NCBI GenBank assembly: GCA_030549495.1
Contig: JAUIRK010000936.1
Location: 806,001 to 870,000, forward strand
DNA: 64,000 nt
From: Nectonema munidae
Taxonomy: Eukaryota > Nematomorpha > Nectonematoida > Nectonematidae
Direction of reading: 5' to 3'
The notes beneath the pieces were generated by a model. The model saw nothing but the letters and a program-made list of their open reading frames with translations. It was not told the origin of the DNA and did not search any database. Below, piece after piece: positions 34,914-46,571 of this stretch. The position numbers and the translations under genes are program-made. Every line of letters starts with the position of its first letter. Position 1 is the first letter of the stretch.

Positions 34914-35483
34914 TTATATTTTTTCAAAAATCTCCAAACTCCATTCTAACCCATTCTCTTTAACCCGTTTGTGGAATATATGAGGAACTTTAGGACAATC
35001 AACACACTTAAATTCCTTGATATTGAACATTGGAAAAAAAGTATCACAATCAAAGCAAGCGTCAATCGTTGTCAAATATATTCTATTAATGAATGTAGAG
35101 TTTATGGTATCGGCATAAAGATGTTCACCACCGATAATAAAGATTTCTTCAACATCATGCTTGTTTAAAAAAACAGGACTCTTCAAATAACTTATCAGAG
35201 CGTCAAAAGAAGGAACTACACAATCAACACCATTCGGTAAACTGTCTAATGTTGACGAAACTATAATATTAATTCTATTTGGCAAGGGCCTGAACTTATT
35301 TGGCAGAGAGTGCCACGTTTTGCGCCCCATCACAACAACATTTGACTTTGAAATGTCATTGCACAAAGTAGTAACTCTATAAAAATGAGAGCTTTCTTCT
35401 TTTAGATTCCAAGGAATTTTATTTTCTTTACCAATGCCTCTATTTTTGCACATTGATACTATAACATTTAGTTTTAGGCTCAT
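34914..35483 (-). CDS. DHFR: Dihydrofolate reductase
   Basis: DHFR reduces dihydrofolate to tetrahydrofolate with NADPH for thymidylate and purine synthesis. The 189-residue product (human 187) is encoded without an intron. Visible motifs are 'VSMCKNRGIGKENKIPW' (substrate and NADPH loop with the conserved Trp), the active-site Glu in 'KEESSHF', 'VVMGRKTWHSLP', 'RPLPNRINIIVS', 'EIFIIGGEHLYADTI' (IGG motif and Tyr), 'DTFFP' and the family-typical end 'WSLEIFEKI'. The ATG at 35483 is chosen over an upstream in-frame ATG because it aligns with the DHFR N-terminus and follows an acceptor-like TTTAG eight bases upstream. ELP6 begins 93 bases after the stop. Confidence 0.93.
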   Translation of the reverse strand: MSLKLNVIVSMCKNRGIGKENKIPWNLKEESSHFYRVTTLCNDISKSNVVVMGRKTWHSLPNKFRPLPNRINIIVSSTLDSLPNGVDCVVPSFDALISYLKSPVFLNKHDVEEIFIIGGEHLYADTINSTFINRIYLTTIDACFDCDTFFPMFNIKEFKCVDCPKVPHIFHKRVKENGLEWSLEIFEKI

Positions 35484-35490
35484 TCTTATA

Positions 35491-35508
35491 TCTAAATTTA
35501 AAGAAAAA
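35491..35508 (-). promoter_or_regulatory. Splice-acceptor-like site before DHFR
   Basis: On the minus strand 'TTTTTTCTTTAAATTTAG' ends eight bases before the DHFR ATG. An AG so close to the ATG fits a trans-spliced or intron-containing leader. Confidence 0.45.
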
Positions 35509-35569
35509 ATATTTAAAGTTATCATAAAAATATAATTGTTATGCAGAAATATCGTAAACAATTCCAAAC

Positions 35570-37228
35570 TAGTTTTCTCTTATACGAGTAGTACTTCGAA
35601 ACCATATATAACTGTTAAAACACGTATTTGCTAGTACCAATTAAAAAAATAGTTAAAATCACGGTTGAAATAATTTGGTTTTTATCTCAGCTCCAACCCA
35701 CTTAAACTTGGTTAAAATATTTGACACACTTCTCTATTTAATATATAAGCCGATATGCAGACTTTCTATAACATATATTTACACATTCTTAATTTTAATT
35801 TAAATATATTGAAAATTTTAGAGGTATAAAGTGAGTAGTTTTTTATTAAAGCATATTGTACCATTAGAGTTTAATTTTCTTTAATTAAACCAGACGCTGC
35901 GGTTTATGCTACGTAAAAAAATACACATTGGAAAGAAAATGTCAGGTTCTATATATGCATAAATATATCATATGTTATGGGCGTTAGGGTTACAGAGTCG
36001 AAGTCGACAAAATTAAGCAGAATCAAAAACTCCAGTGTAACTAATTTAAAGAAAAAGTTGCCAAATTCAGCGCTTTTTATTTTATTTTAACGACTTTATT
36101 TTGCTTTTAGCGGCAGAGATTTTTATTTTTTGAACTGCTCTTTGTCGATGAAAACAAACCAGGGTACCTTTACCTTTATATATAGTGGCGTATTTATAAT
36201 TTTCAAAAAGAGGCAGAGATTTATAAGGAAATTTTAAGAACCAAAAAAACAATAAGTCATTTAAATAAAATAATAAATTTAAACAAAATAATCAAAAATA
36301 AATCAATAAAAGTTTTCGGATTGTTATTTTATAGATGTATTTAATTTTTTTTTAATTCATATTAGTGGTACAACAAACTTAAAACTATAGGTTTAGTGGT
36401 CCATGAAGTTCGGAATGTAGGCGACCACTATCTTAGGCGAAATTATTTCAAAGATACGCCCTTTAGATGACAGTATTTCAAATAAATACTTCTTACTTAT
36501 AAAATATTATTTTTTTTTTAAAAATAACCCCATATTTGAGGTATTTTGTAAAAATCAAAAAATTATCTACAAAGTTATGTAATGTGTTTGAGCAAACCTA
36601 ATGTGATAATGATAGTAATGCAAATAAAATATTATTTACTTATAACATCAATTGTGTCTATCAGGAAAATGCTTTAAAATGACATAAACTTAATGTTGTG
36701 ATGCTTTATGAAGATAAAACTACGATCTTTCTTTCTTTTTAGATAGGATAGAGATTTATTTCAACAATTTTTCAATAAACATTGCAAAATTTAGCTTTAA
36801 GTGAAAATTTTGTAATGATAGATGCCTCTATTATTTTATATCATAAGATTTGAATACATAACATAATCCAAATATCAATTGATGTGTTATTCTATATATT
36901 TTTCTTATGATTAATGGTTAGATTAACTATAAGTGGGTTCTTTTATAAGATAGTGAACGGAAAGTATTATAACAAAGTGGCCTTTTGATATTAAAATTGT
37001 TGAAAATCATGTTAATGAAACAAATAATAATGGAAACGAATTTCAAGACTTAAAAAATTAGATAAATAAAGAACAAAAATAATTTTTCAAAATAAAATAA
37101 TATAAATAAAAAAAAATAAATAAATAATTGGTAGATTTTTGCTAATATTTAACATTTCGAATAACTTAATTTCTGTGAGATTTTTTGATAAATTATAGTA
37201 ATGCGCTGCCATACATAAGCCACATATG
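35570..37228. other. Intergenic DNA upstream of DHFR
   Basis: AT-rich with no gene. At 36144-36175, 'TCGATGAAAACAAACCAGGG' then 'TACCTTTACC' resembles the start of ORF1 of the LINE at 27190, so a short 5' LINE scrap may lie here. The DHFR promoter should be in its left part, but no motif is clear. Confidence 0.35.
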
Positions 37229-37380
37229 AACCTCAATGGTTGTTAGGGTGTACTTCTCAGCTTAAAAGTTGAAGGTCAGGGGTTCGATCCCAAAGGCTCC
37301 CAACTCTTATGATAAGCCAAGTGCCAGCTTTTCAGTTTTGACAACTTACAAGCTGCGTCAATTCAACAAACAACAACAAC
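37229..37380 (+). mobile_element. tRNA-headed SINE with (CAA)n tail
   Basis: A 152-bp element. The head 'TGGTTGTTAGGGTGTACTTC' (A-box region) and 'AGGGGTTCGATCCC' (perfect B box) have tRNA spacing. A short unrelated body follows, and the tail ends CAACAAACAACAACAAC. Target duplications AAGCCACATATG (37217-37228) and AAGCCACCTATG (37381-37392) match at 11 of 12 bases, as expected of LINE-mobilised insertion. A related head lies at 40226. Confidence 0.8.
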
Positions 37381-37545
37381 AAGCCACCTATGCTGGTTTA
37401 CAGGCAATCGCACATTACCGGGCAAAAATTATAGTAAATTTATTCAATGAATAAAAAAGGTAAAACTTTTTGTACTTTCATATCAAAATACAATTTGAAA
37501 AACGATAAGGTGAAATTGAAAAAAAGAATTATTACATATACCTGT

Positions 37546-38804
37546 CAGGGCCCGCGCGTCCTATTAAAATTGGGGGCTTAAGCCCCCCCCCCCCCCTCAT
37601 AAAGTAAGCCCCCCCCCCCTCTCTCGTTAAATGTGAGCCCCCCTCTTATCAATATCAAGTTACTGTAAAATAGACAATTTTGTTCCATTGTTTTTAATAT
37701 AAACATCCAGCAAGCATATCAACAAAGTTGGCAAGTGCTTAGATATTCCAATCCAATCCAAGTGTTATTTAATTAAAGCTTAGTCCTTCCTAAAATCCCT
37801 CAAAGTCCCTAAAGTCCCTCAAAGATTGAGTGATTTTGAAGTTGATTCATCCATGAAGCCTAATTCTGATATAATTCAGAAATTGCAAAAATTAGAAAAA
37901 TATATTATGAATGCTTTGATTCAGTAATACAGGAAATTTTAAAAAGGTAAAAAATGATATATTATTATTTTGCTTAATGAGTTTTTGGAATTTTTCAGAT
38001 TTGCAGATCAAAACATTTCTATTATAAATGCTATTAACTGCCTTATGCCTAGTTCAAAATAACATTTTCTTATGTATGAGAAAATCAAACCACTATGCAC
38101 TCTTCTTGAATTAAAGACTGACAAAAATATTCTATCTTCGCAGTGCTTAGTAATATTTCATTTGAATAATACGTTTTCTATAATAATCGTTTTTAATATT
38201 TGACATAACTAGGTTATCAAAACTTTTTTGGAGGGAAAGAACTTACCACCAGAAATAGAAATTTCTGATATTTTAAAGGAATTATATCCCATCAAGTCCG
38301 CTTGTAATGAGATCTTTTCTTTGTATATTGGTAATTATGATATTTTTACTAAAATATTATTTACTTTATAGTATATTTTTTAAGCTGCTTTAACAATAGG
38401 CATCAGCACAGCGTCGTGTGAAAGAAGTTTTTCAACACTTAAAAGAGTTTCAGTTCTTCACGACAGTCGATGCTGAGTGAAAGAAAAGAAAACTTGATAA
38501 TTCATTTTCAAGGGAAAAAACTCACCAAGAAAGTTACATTTGATGATTTCCTAAAGAATTTTAACAAAAAACCAAGAAGACTAACGTTAACTGTTTGAAC
38601 ATGGAATATTAACTTATCACAATTTTTTAATAAAATGATTCTTCTTTAATTTTTGTTTCTCAAAGATAGTTTTCAAATGATTTTCTATATCGATTATTTG
38701 TCACATTGATAAAAGCTGTTTTTGAAAAAACTTTAAGTGTATATTCAACACTCTAGAAAGTTTGAGCCCCCCCCCCCCCCCCATTTTGGTTTGCGCGGGC
38801 CCTG
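37546..38804 (+). mobile_element. hAT element with perfect 8-bp target duplication
   Basis: Inverted ends CAGGGCCCGCGC / GCGCGGGCCCTG. The duplication ATACCTGT is perfect (37538-37545 and 38805-38812). C runs of 14, 11 and 16 bases lie just inside the ends. Near 38400-38580, plus-strand frames read 'IGISTASCERSFSTLKRVSV' and later 'KKLTKKVTFDDFLKNF', the hAT dimerisation domain and tail, with a frameshift or stop between. The element is an internally deleted copy, 1259 bp, without the catalytic core. Confidence 0.88.
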
Positions 38805-38812
38805 ATACCTGT

Positions 38813-40225
38813 AAATCAAATCAACTACAAAATTAGTAAAAAATATACAGGTACATTATTTAAAATGCCAAAAATAAAAAATAATATAAGAGTGTATTTT
38901 ATTAATTATAAAGATCTGAAGGAGGAGGAGCATTTGAAGTTGCAAAATAGAGACAAAATTAAATAAATTATAAAATCAAGAAGTGAAAAAATAGAAACAA
39001 TAAAAATCAAAAAAAGCTCTTTTTTTAGTCTTTTTTAAAGTAGGGGCATTTCTTATATCATGTGTTTTTTAATTCCAAATTTTGATCTAATTTAAAAAAA
39101 TTTCCTATAAATGGTGGTTTTACAAATATTGATAGAAAGATCATGAACATTCCTCAAATCTTAAGTGAAACAGTTTTATTATCCTTTAGATATAAAATTA
39201 AAGATTTTTTAGATTTATAAGAATTAAATTAACGTTTTAAAATTTAAAACACCTAAATAAATAAATAATAATATTTATTAAATTTATTTTATATTTATTT
39301 ATAATAATAAATCAGTTTTAATATAAAAGATTGAAAAGTTGAAATCAATGTTTAGAGAACTATATCTGTTAACTGAGGAAAAATGTGAAGTCTCAAAAAT
39401 ATAATTGATAAAAAGCAAATGATAAAAAGATTCAATCTTTATTTTTTTCAAAAATATTGAAACATGGTTGGAATTTATAAAAATCAAAAAATTAAAAAAA
39501 CTTATATTTTACATTTGATTTTATATTGAAAAAATCTGAAAGATAAGATTTTTCGCTTTTTATCTTTTATTTATAGCCTATTTATTTTTATTTTATTTCC
39601 TTTTTGTTCAGGAACAATTTTTGAAAAGAGTTTGGGTAAAAAGACACGCCGGTTTTTGTATACTAAATAGAAGTTTGTATATAGATTACTCTGGAACTGA
39701 AATCCTAGCTATTTTATAGATTTACACGGAAGAATAGAAGTTATGGAGGTGATAGTAAGTGAGGGGAGGGGGGTGAATACAGTGCTTTCAAGGGGAGTGT
39801 ATGAGATTGATTTTTACAAAATTATTGTTTATTATTGTAATGAACATATGTTATAGTAAAGTGGTTTAATATCTATGATCCACTCTTAAATTTGGTCTAC
39901 TCACCATGTGTCTATAACAATTTTAAATTTAGAGAGCGTGAAATCGCCAATTTTCTATTTTTCAGTATATCAATGAATACCATTTTTACTTTGATATTGC
40001 CCTTTAGTGGCATGTTGTTTCTAATTTTGTTCCTTTGTTTAAAATTGATAATTACTATTTTATAATGTATCAATAAACTTCTTTTTATCCCCAAATTGAA
40101 TTTTTTTTCACCTTTTTAGAAATTAGACTATCAAAATATATTATTTCGTAGACTATACGGATAACGACAAATGCATTACATACTTAATAGAAAGCAAATT
40201 TTTCCCCATTTTATCAAAAAGTCTA
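38813..40225. other. AT-rich intergenic DNA with one short repeat
   Basis: Positions 39365-39485 repeat 21505-21622, inside the 3' region of the full-length LINE: ATCTGTTAACTG, AAGTCTCAAAAATATAATTG, then CATGGTTGGAATT. This is a partial LINE 3' scrap or a separate repeat. Nothing else was seen. Confidence 0.45.
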
Positions 40226-40300
40226 AATGGTGGTTAGGGTGTACCACTCAATTTACAGTCGAAAGTTAGAGGTTTGATCTTTTCGACTCTTAAAACTAAA
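40226..40300 (+). repeat. tRNA-like SINE head, decayed
   Basis: 'GGTGGTTAGGGTGTACCACTC' and 'TAGAGGTTTGATC' match the head of the SINE at 37229, with the B box mutated. No tail or duplication is visible. Confidence 0.5.
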
Positions 40301-41137
40301 ATCACAAATAACTATGATCGACCATCTTTAAGCATACTGCAAGCATATAGCTAGGCTGAAAGTGCTATACAAAAAATCAACTACGCCTTCTATCAAACTA
40401 CGGGTAATGAAATTTCAATTATTAACTACGCACCCAATAAGGTTGAGTATCAAATATAGATTTTTGAAGACCGAACTTACGTCTCTATATATGAAAATAA
40501 ATTCTATTAAATGTTTTTGTTATATTTTATTCTTCGTAAAGACTCTTTTCAACAAAAACAACTATATTAATGTCGTCTTTCTAAATTAATTAAATACAAC
40601 CTAAACTCTGATAAGTAAAACAATATTTCCTTCTATGAATAATTTTTTTTTAATTTTCCTAAAAATTGTATGACTCCTACTTCGGAGCAGAAATATTTTA
40701 GTCTCCGGCTCTAAATCCAACTATTTTAATCATTGTTACAAAATGTAGCTATACTGCGTATATAATATCTATAAAAAGTAGATTATACAACTATCTAATT
40801 GTTTTATTATATGCTTACCCTTGATAAAGATTATTTACACTTTAATTTTATATTTTTATATGCTTGTAATTTTACACGAGTTTTCATAAAAAAGAGAACA
40901 TATGCAGAATATTATTAGCTTTATATTATATATACATTTACACACAAACCCATCTTGAATATAAATACTGGATAACTCAATTCATATCTACTTAAGCCTT
41001 TCGATAAAGCAAGACAAAAGAGCCGAACCCCCTCTATGAAACTCTCTTGAGATGGAAAAATATATAAGTTCTTCGTAGTCCAGCTTTCTAAGAAAGCTTC
41101 TCTTTCAGGCTTAATATTGATATACATATATTTTAGC
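40301..41137. other. AT-rich intergenic DNA
   Basis: A minus-strand frame at 41214-40921 (97 codons, '...KPEREAFLESWTTKNLYIF...') starts inside the MITE on its right and has no recognised motif. It could be a fragment of older coding DNA cut by that MITE. Confidence 0.35.
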
Positions 41138-41354
41138 CAGTAGTGGGATTCAAATTTTTTGTCAGCCTGTTCTATTACAAAAAAGTCAAATTTGTCAGCA
41201 AATAAACTGATCAATTTTGATTATTTACCAATAAAATTTTAAAATAATGGTTAAACAAACATCATTATGATGGTGTGGATGTTTATTTCACTGTTCGCTG
41301 AACTCACAAAATTCCGTGATACGGTTCTAACGAACCGGCTGAATCCCACTACTG
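41138..41354. mobile_element. hAT-type MITE, perfect 8-bp duplication
   Basis: A 217-bp non-coding element with 15-base inverted ends CAGTAGTGGGATTCA / TGAATCCCACTACTG. The perfect target duplication ATTTTAGC lies at 41130-41137 and 41355-41362. The intact ends suggest a fairly young insertion. Confidence 0.9.
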
Positions 41355-41362
41355 ATTTTAGC

Positions 41363-42161
41363 AATGTATTATAAGAAAACTACACTGAAATATTACAGAT
41401 GCAGAAAGGCGATCTATTAATGTACATATCTACATAATATATATTGATAATTATTTAGGTATGTATTGAATGTAGTACAGTGTGTTGTGTCGTTATATGA
41501 TATATAGAAAGAGTAATGAAAACTACTATTCGAATTATAGATTGTAGGAACACTCAAAATTTTCCCTCGCAATCGCCTTCATCTGTTGTATATGTTCTAC
41601 TAGAAAATGTCTCCGTTTTATGTAAATGTCATCACTCACATCATACATTCATTTTACTTATATAAATAATTTTATGATTATGTCATTGTATTTTATCATT
41701 TTTATCTGATGCTAATTAAAGTTTGATATATTCCTATTTCAAAACCCCAGTTTTCAAACAAAAATATATGATTAAGAAATCTAAATATTTTAAAAATTGT
41801 ATTAATACAAATATTAAATACATTTAAAATAACTAGACTGATATGGACTAGTTAACTGAAGAGTTGGATCAGAAGATAAAAATCTTTCGGTGGTTACCTA
41901 GGCATTGAAGTTTATTAGGGCTTCGCCAATGAAAAGACACCTATTATATCCTACCGACTTACAGTAAATATTTTATAATTAATAAATTTAAAGATAAAAT
42001 ATTCAAAAAAAATTAAAAACCTAGCAAAGATTTTTTTAATGCAGCAATAATTAATTCTGTTGATAAACGTTTTATTTTTACGATATTTATATTCTTATCC
42101 AGTTTCATTTTCAAGCTTTAGGAGATGAAATTTTGAGTAAATTATAGGAAAAATAGAAATA
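41363..42161. other. AT-rich intergenic DNA
   Basis: Nothing recognisable. At 42162 CAGTCAAACCTTTTAAGCGA begins what may be the terminal repeat of the transposon whose coding relic follows. No inverted partner was located beyond 47540. Confidence 0.35.
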
Positions 42162-42367
42162 CAGTCAAACCTTTTAAGCGACTACTCAAGGGAAGACTTA
42201 ATCATGGTGGCATTTGTCAGGTGGTCGTCTAAAACAGGGTGGAAGAAAAGCATTAAAATATTATGAAAATAAAATGTTTAATTGTATATAATTTGATATA
42301 CTATAAACGAAAAGATAATAAATATATATTTTGAGATTAATACAATTCTTGTAAAATACAAAAAAAA

Positions 42368-43806
42368 TTATTCGTCAAGTTCGTAACTTGTTTTCATCAT
42401 GTTGTCTCTAGTGCTTTTTAAACCGCGATGAAGAGAAAACTTTTTTAATTTATTAACCACATCAATTTCTTCTGTAAAAGAGCATGTATCACTTTCTTCA
42501 ATTTCATCACTTTCAGATGAGATCATTTCTAACTCGTTTGTTTTATTTTCCATTTCTTTTAGTATTTCTCTTACAGGTAGGTCCCAAACTTTATTTTTTA
42601 GCGTCGAATGTGTACAATTCTTTATCAACATTAGCAATCTCTTCATATTCCATCCCGAAAACGTATTTACTTAAGTTTTTATTGCAATAGGAAGTTCATC
42701 TCTGAGCCCACTCATAAGAGATGAATTCGCATGCTGTTCCGAGGATGCTACGCCAATCTGGCAAAGGGAAAATGCTATACGAGCGTATATTGCATGCGAA
42801 TTCTATCTTGCTTGATGTATGTTCGGGAGTTTCTCCAGTATATTTTGGGCTACTTTAAAGTTGTTTTGTAGTGACGATATGCCTGGCATAGTTCATGCAA
42901 AAACTTGAAGTCGTCCGAACATCCAGGGTTTGCGCCTGTGTAAACATCATCTGTTGGAAGAACCTGATAGTTGTCTCTAAGAGAATTGTGGTTCTTCGAT
43001 ATTTCGTCAATAAAAGAGTAGTTAAGTTCTGGGCTGGGTCTTCGTTTCTAAATGAGAAAATCCATTACGTGTTTTAGAAGCAGATCGAGTACGTGATGTT
43101 GACAGCCGATGTACTGTGGCTTCTGAAAGCCTTTGCTTATGACATCATCCAGGATCAATTTAAGAATACCCTGAAAACAACCAGAATTTACGGCAGATGT
43201 GTCGTAGATTTATCATGCAAATATTTTTCTAACATTGTATTCGTTGATCATATTATATAGTTCTTTGTGAATAGCCTTAGCAGTACTATTTGGGCATTTT
43301 AAAACGCAAGTTTTATTTCAGACATGGTATTTTTAGCAAAACCACTTGATTTTCTTCCTCTAACCGTTCACCATCAAATTGAAGATAATAACCATAATCG
43401 ATTTATAATTTTTCAAAAAAATTTATTTTCATCTTTTTGCTCTTCTCTGATTATTTGTTTCCATATACCTGATTGACATGGAACTAGAACATTATAACCC
43501 TGTTTAAAAATGGTTTCTAGAACGTCATGCGCTTTATGTGTTGATATGTTATTCTTGCGTACCAGTAAACTTGCTTTTGAAGTTCGTGCCCTTTTGTAAT
43601 TTAGTTTGTCTTCAAAAGAAGAAGAACAGGAAGGCGAGTGACACTTCGGTTCAGACTCAATACTAGAATTGGAGTCAGATTCAGGGATAATGTCATGTGT
43701 CGATAACGACTTCAAATAACTTTATTTAGTTCGAACACATGTGTTTTCTTGGGTGCACTGTTTTAAAGGAGCTTGCTTGACAGTAGAATAACCAACTTTA
43801 CCTCTA
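42368..43806 (-). pseudogene. RNase-H-fold transposase relic, C-terminal part (interrupted by copy B)
   Basis: Minus-strand frames read, in order: 'GKVGYSTVKQ' close to the copy B junction; a serine/aspartate-rich linker with 'SSFEDKLNYKRARTSKAS'; 'YDTSAVNSGCFQGILKLI' near 43220 (D-T-x-x-V-N-x-G, probably the first catalytic Asp of an RNase-H-like core); 'PQYIGCQHHVLDLLLKHVMD' near 43120; 'PELNYSFIDEISKNHNSLRD'; 'NPGCSDDFKFLHELCQAY'; and an acidic tail frame at 42646-42368. From memory this matches a widespread uncharacterised arthropod/cnidarian repeat family with 'DtT.VNtG' and 'fiGCQHHvLD'. I cannot give it a superfamily name. Several stops and frameshifts are present. Confidence 0.6.
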
Positions 43807-44050
43807 CTTTGAATCAGGGGCGCACATCCTCAAAATTATTGGGGGGGCGAAATTTTTTTCTTGCAATTTTCAAAATTAGTGGTCTGGAAATACCACGGGA
43901 GACCAAATATCCTTTAAAATAGAGTGTATTCCGCGCATACCCTAAAGTCCTAAAGTTATAAGACTACATTATATTTTTTTACAAAATTAGTGAATTTAAA
44001 TACTATACTTCCAGCGAAAATATTTTAATTAAATTTGCATATCGAATATA

Positions 44051-44610
44051 GTGCGCAGAAAAAATGCCCCCAATTAAAAAGTAGGAAAAAATGCCCCCAA
44101 TTAAAAAGTAAGAAAAAATGCCCCAATTAAAAAGTAGGAAAAAATGCCCCAATTTAAATTAGGAAAAAATGCCCCAACACAAAAAATTTCAAAAAATTAT
44201 TAATTAAAATTTTTAAAAAAGATATGTCAAATAAAGATTTTTTGTAAAAAAAAGTTAACTTTTCATTTAAAATTTAATTAAAGTAAACTAAAAAACTCAG
44301 CATACGACAATTTTTTAAATACAAAAATTTTTTTTATAAAACAGCAAATATTTTCGACTTTGTGTGTATCAGAACACTTTCTAAATATAATTTGTATTTT
44401 AACTGATTTTAAGAACACATTCCCACAAATATGCACCTTTGCTATTGTTTTCAAGAACTTTATAAAGAAAAAACCCTATAGATTAAGAAATTTTAGGAAT
44501 TTAGCCTTTCAAAACGGTACCAAATAAAAATATTTATATAATTATATAAAATCAAAAATTAGGGGGCATTTTTTCCTACTTTTTAATTGGGGGCATTTTT
44601 ACCTACAACC
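44051..44610. mobile_element. MITE with tandemly repeated terminal unit
   Basis: Inserted in copy B, with the 10-base duplication ATCGAATATA at 44041-44050 and 44611-44620. Copy A shows the empty site (GCATATCGCATATACACTAG). The left end holds four to five direct copies of a ~27-bp unit 'AAAAAATGCCCCCAATTAAA...GTAGG'. The right end holds two inverted partial copies. Duplications of 9-10 bp point to a Mutator-like (MULE) origin. No coding sequence is present. Confidence 0.8.
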
Positions 44611-45111
44611 ATCGAATATACACTAGTTTAAAAAAATCCAAAAATGTTAGGAGGTGGAATAGGGTTTTTCATTTGAAAAATGAAGTAGTCTACCAGGCAC
44701 ATTACAGGAATTGATGAAAGGATATTTGATTCATAGAGAAAACAAATAACTGAAGGTTGGATAGTTTTATATCAGTGAATGTAGTCTAAAGGCAAAGAGT
44801 CTACTAGACAACCTGTGATGTTTATATGAAAAAAATGTGATTGATTCAGGGGCAAGGGTATAAAACGAAGTTATAATTGTGCAAACAAAAATAAAACAAA
44901 AAATTAAGATCGCATTATTTCATTATACAAGCTACAAAAAGTAAAATAACTGTTAACATTTTGCAATGATAATTTGCCTTTTATAATAACTTTTAAGGAA
45001 AAAAAGTCTATCAGAAAAAGTTATAGAGCTTCAACAAAAACTAAAAAATTTTAGTGCATAACTTAAGTTTTTTGAAAACTAATTTGACGTATCCCCTACA
45101 GCATACTCTAT

Positions 45112-45240
45112 CTATGGGTGGCATGGCAGGTTGGTTGAGATGATGGACATAGCACGGAAGCCTCTGGATTCGATTCCTCATTGATACAAATTTGTTCATA
45201 GTTTGACATAAGCGGTACATCAGTGCCTGGTCAATGAAAA
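45112..45240 (+). repeat. tRNA-like SINE segment in copy B
   Basis: 'GGTTGGTTGAGATGATGG' (A-box-like) and 'GGATTCGATTCC' (B-box-like) have tRNA spacing, followed by a body ending 'GTGCCTGGTCAATGAAAATA'. It is the counterpart of 27700-27835 in copy A. Confidence 0.55.
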
Positions 45241-46009
45241 TACATCCACTGCACCACTCAAAATTAAAAAATTTGCTACATAATTAACATAAGAGAGAAA
45301 GGAAACAAAATAAACTAATAAAGCAATTTTCACTATTTTAAAATGGAACCGTCTGTTCTCAGAATAATTTCAAAATAATAGGAGGCATAAAGAATGAGAG
45401 TTTATTTGATATTTTCAAGTTTTTATAAGCAGCAAAAGCCAACGTTGAAGTAGCTATCTCTTATGGGGTGCTTTGGTAACGCTTGTATTTTTTACATTTT
45501 ATAAGGAATCATAGTATACAAAAAACGGTAGTTTAATCACTTTTCATAAAATTATTTAAATAACGGTCGACAGACATTTCGCCCCCTGACAAATTGTCTC
45601 ATAGGCTATTAGTATCATCCATCTTTGCTTATTATATGTGTAAAATTATTAAAAAAATTTATATTCTTGTTTATTCTATCTATTAAATTATTTCAAATCA
45701 ATCAATTTATCTCTTAATTTTTTAGAATTGTCCATGAGACAAAATGTCTTATGAAAATAACGGGGCGAATTGTCCATGAAACAAAATGTCTTATGAAAAT
45801 AATGAGGCGAACTGTCTTATGAAAATAATGGGGCGAAATGTCCGAGGACCAAACTAACATAAATCAAAGTATACAAGAAAAGAAAATCATTGCGTTTTTT
45901 TTTTGAATATTTCTGTCTACAAATAAAATTCTGACAGCTGTCATAAATAGATCACGTACATTTTTAACAACTGAAACATTTTGTTTCGATATTATATTTT
46001 TATTATAAT

Positions 46010-46320
46010 AATCAACAAATTTTCTTAAAAAAAGTGATTTGATTATGTACAGTGTTACTTCGAATCGTGAATATCGAATTAGTCGAATCGAACATTATAA
46101 AATATCTCTGCTCAAATATTAAGTAAATAGGGTATTCTTGCTTTTAAACTGAATAGATAGTCAAAATATTCATTCCAAAATAAGTATTGAAAAAAATTTC
46201 TTGACTTGAAAAAATTAAAGTTTTCAAATGTTACAAAATGTAGCAAACGTAGTGATAAAGATTAAGTGACTTGTTGAAAAAGTTCTTAGCGCGAGTCTAA
46301 CAATATTCATTGATATAAAA
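46010..46320. mobile_element. pogo-like scrap absent from copy A
   Basis: Copy A lacks this stretch. Near 46053 TACAGTGTTACTTCGAATCG followed by CGAAT-rich sequence resembles a pogo/Tigger terminal repeat beside a TA. The opposite end is not clear. Confidence 0.4.
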
Positions 46321-46374
46321 TTGTAACGATTGAAAACTATTTTAATTAAACTCTAAATGCAAATTAGACAGAAG

Positions 46375-46571
46375 CAGTGATGTAGTCAAAAAAAAGTTGA
46401 TAGAAGGGCACAATTTTAAAACAAAAAACTTGCGCAACATTATTTATACATTCTTGACCCTTTCATTGGAGAAATTTTCAAAAACTGATATCGCATAAGA
46501 TGCATGGGGCACCATGCGGTACATAGGAGTGTGGGCACGGCCCCTCATGCCCCAGCCTAGCTACGTCACTG
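46375..46571. mobile_element. hAT-type MITE nested in copy B
   Basis: 197 bp with ends CAGTGATGTAG / CTACGTCACTG. The target duplication is GACAGAAG / GAGAGAAG (46367-46374 and 46572-46579, 7 of 8). Copy A has the empty site with a single GAGAGAAG. Its right-terminal GCTACGTCACTG is shared with the MITE at 7825-7929. Confidence 0.88.

Noticed and set aside
37229-37310. A functional tRNA gene
   Set aside because: A-box and B-box words are present, but no complete cloverleaf with paired acceptor stem could be drawn. The (CAA)n tail and target duplication identify a SINE.
40921-41214. A 97-codon minus-strand host gene
   Set aside because: Its start lies inside the young MITE at 41138-41354 and the remaining frame has no recognised motif or splice support.
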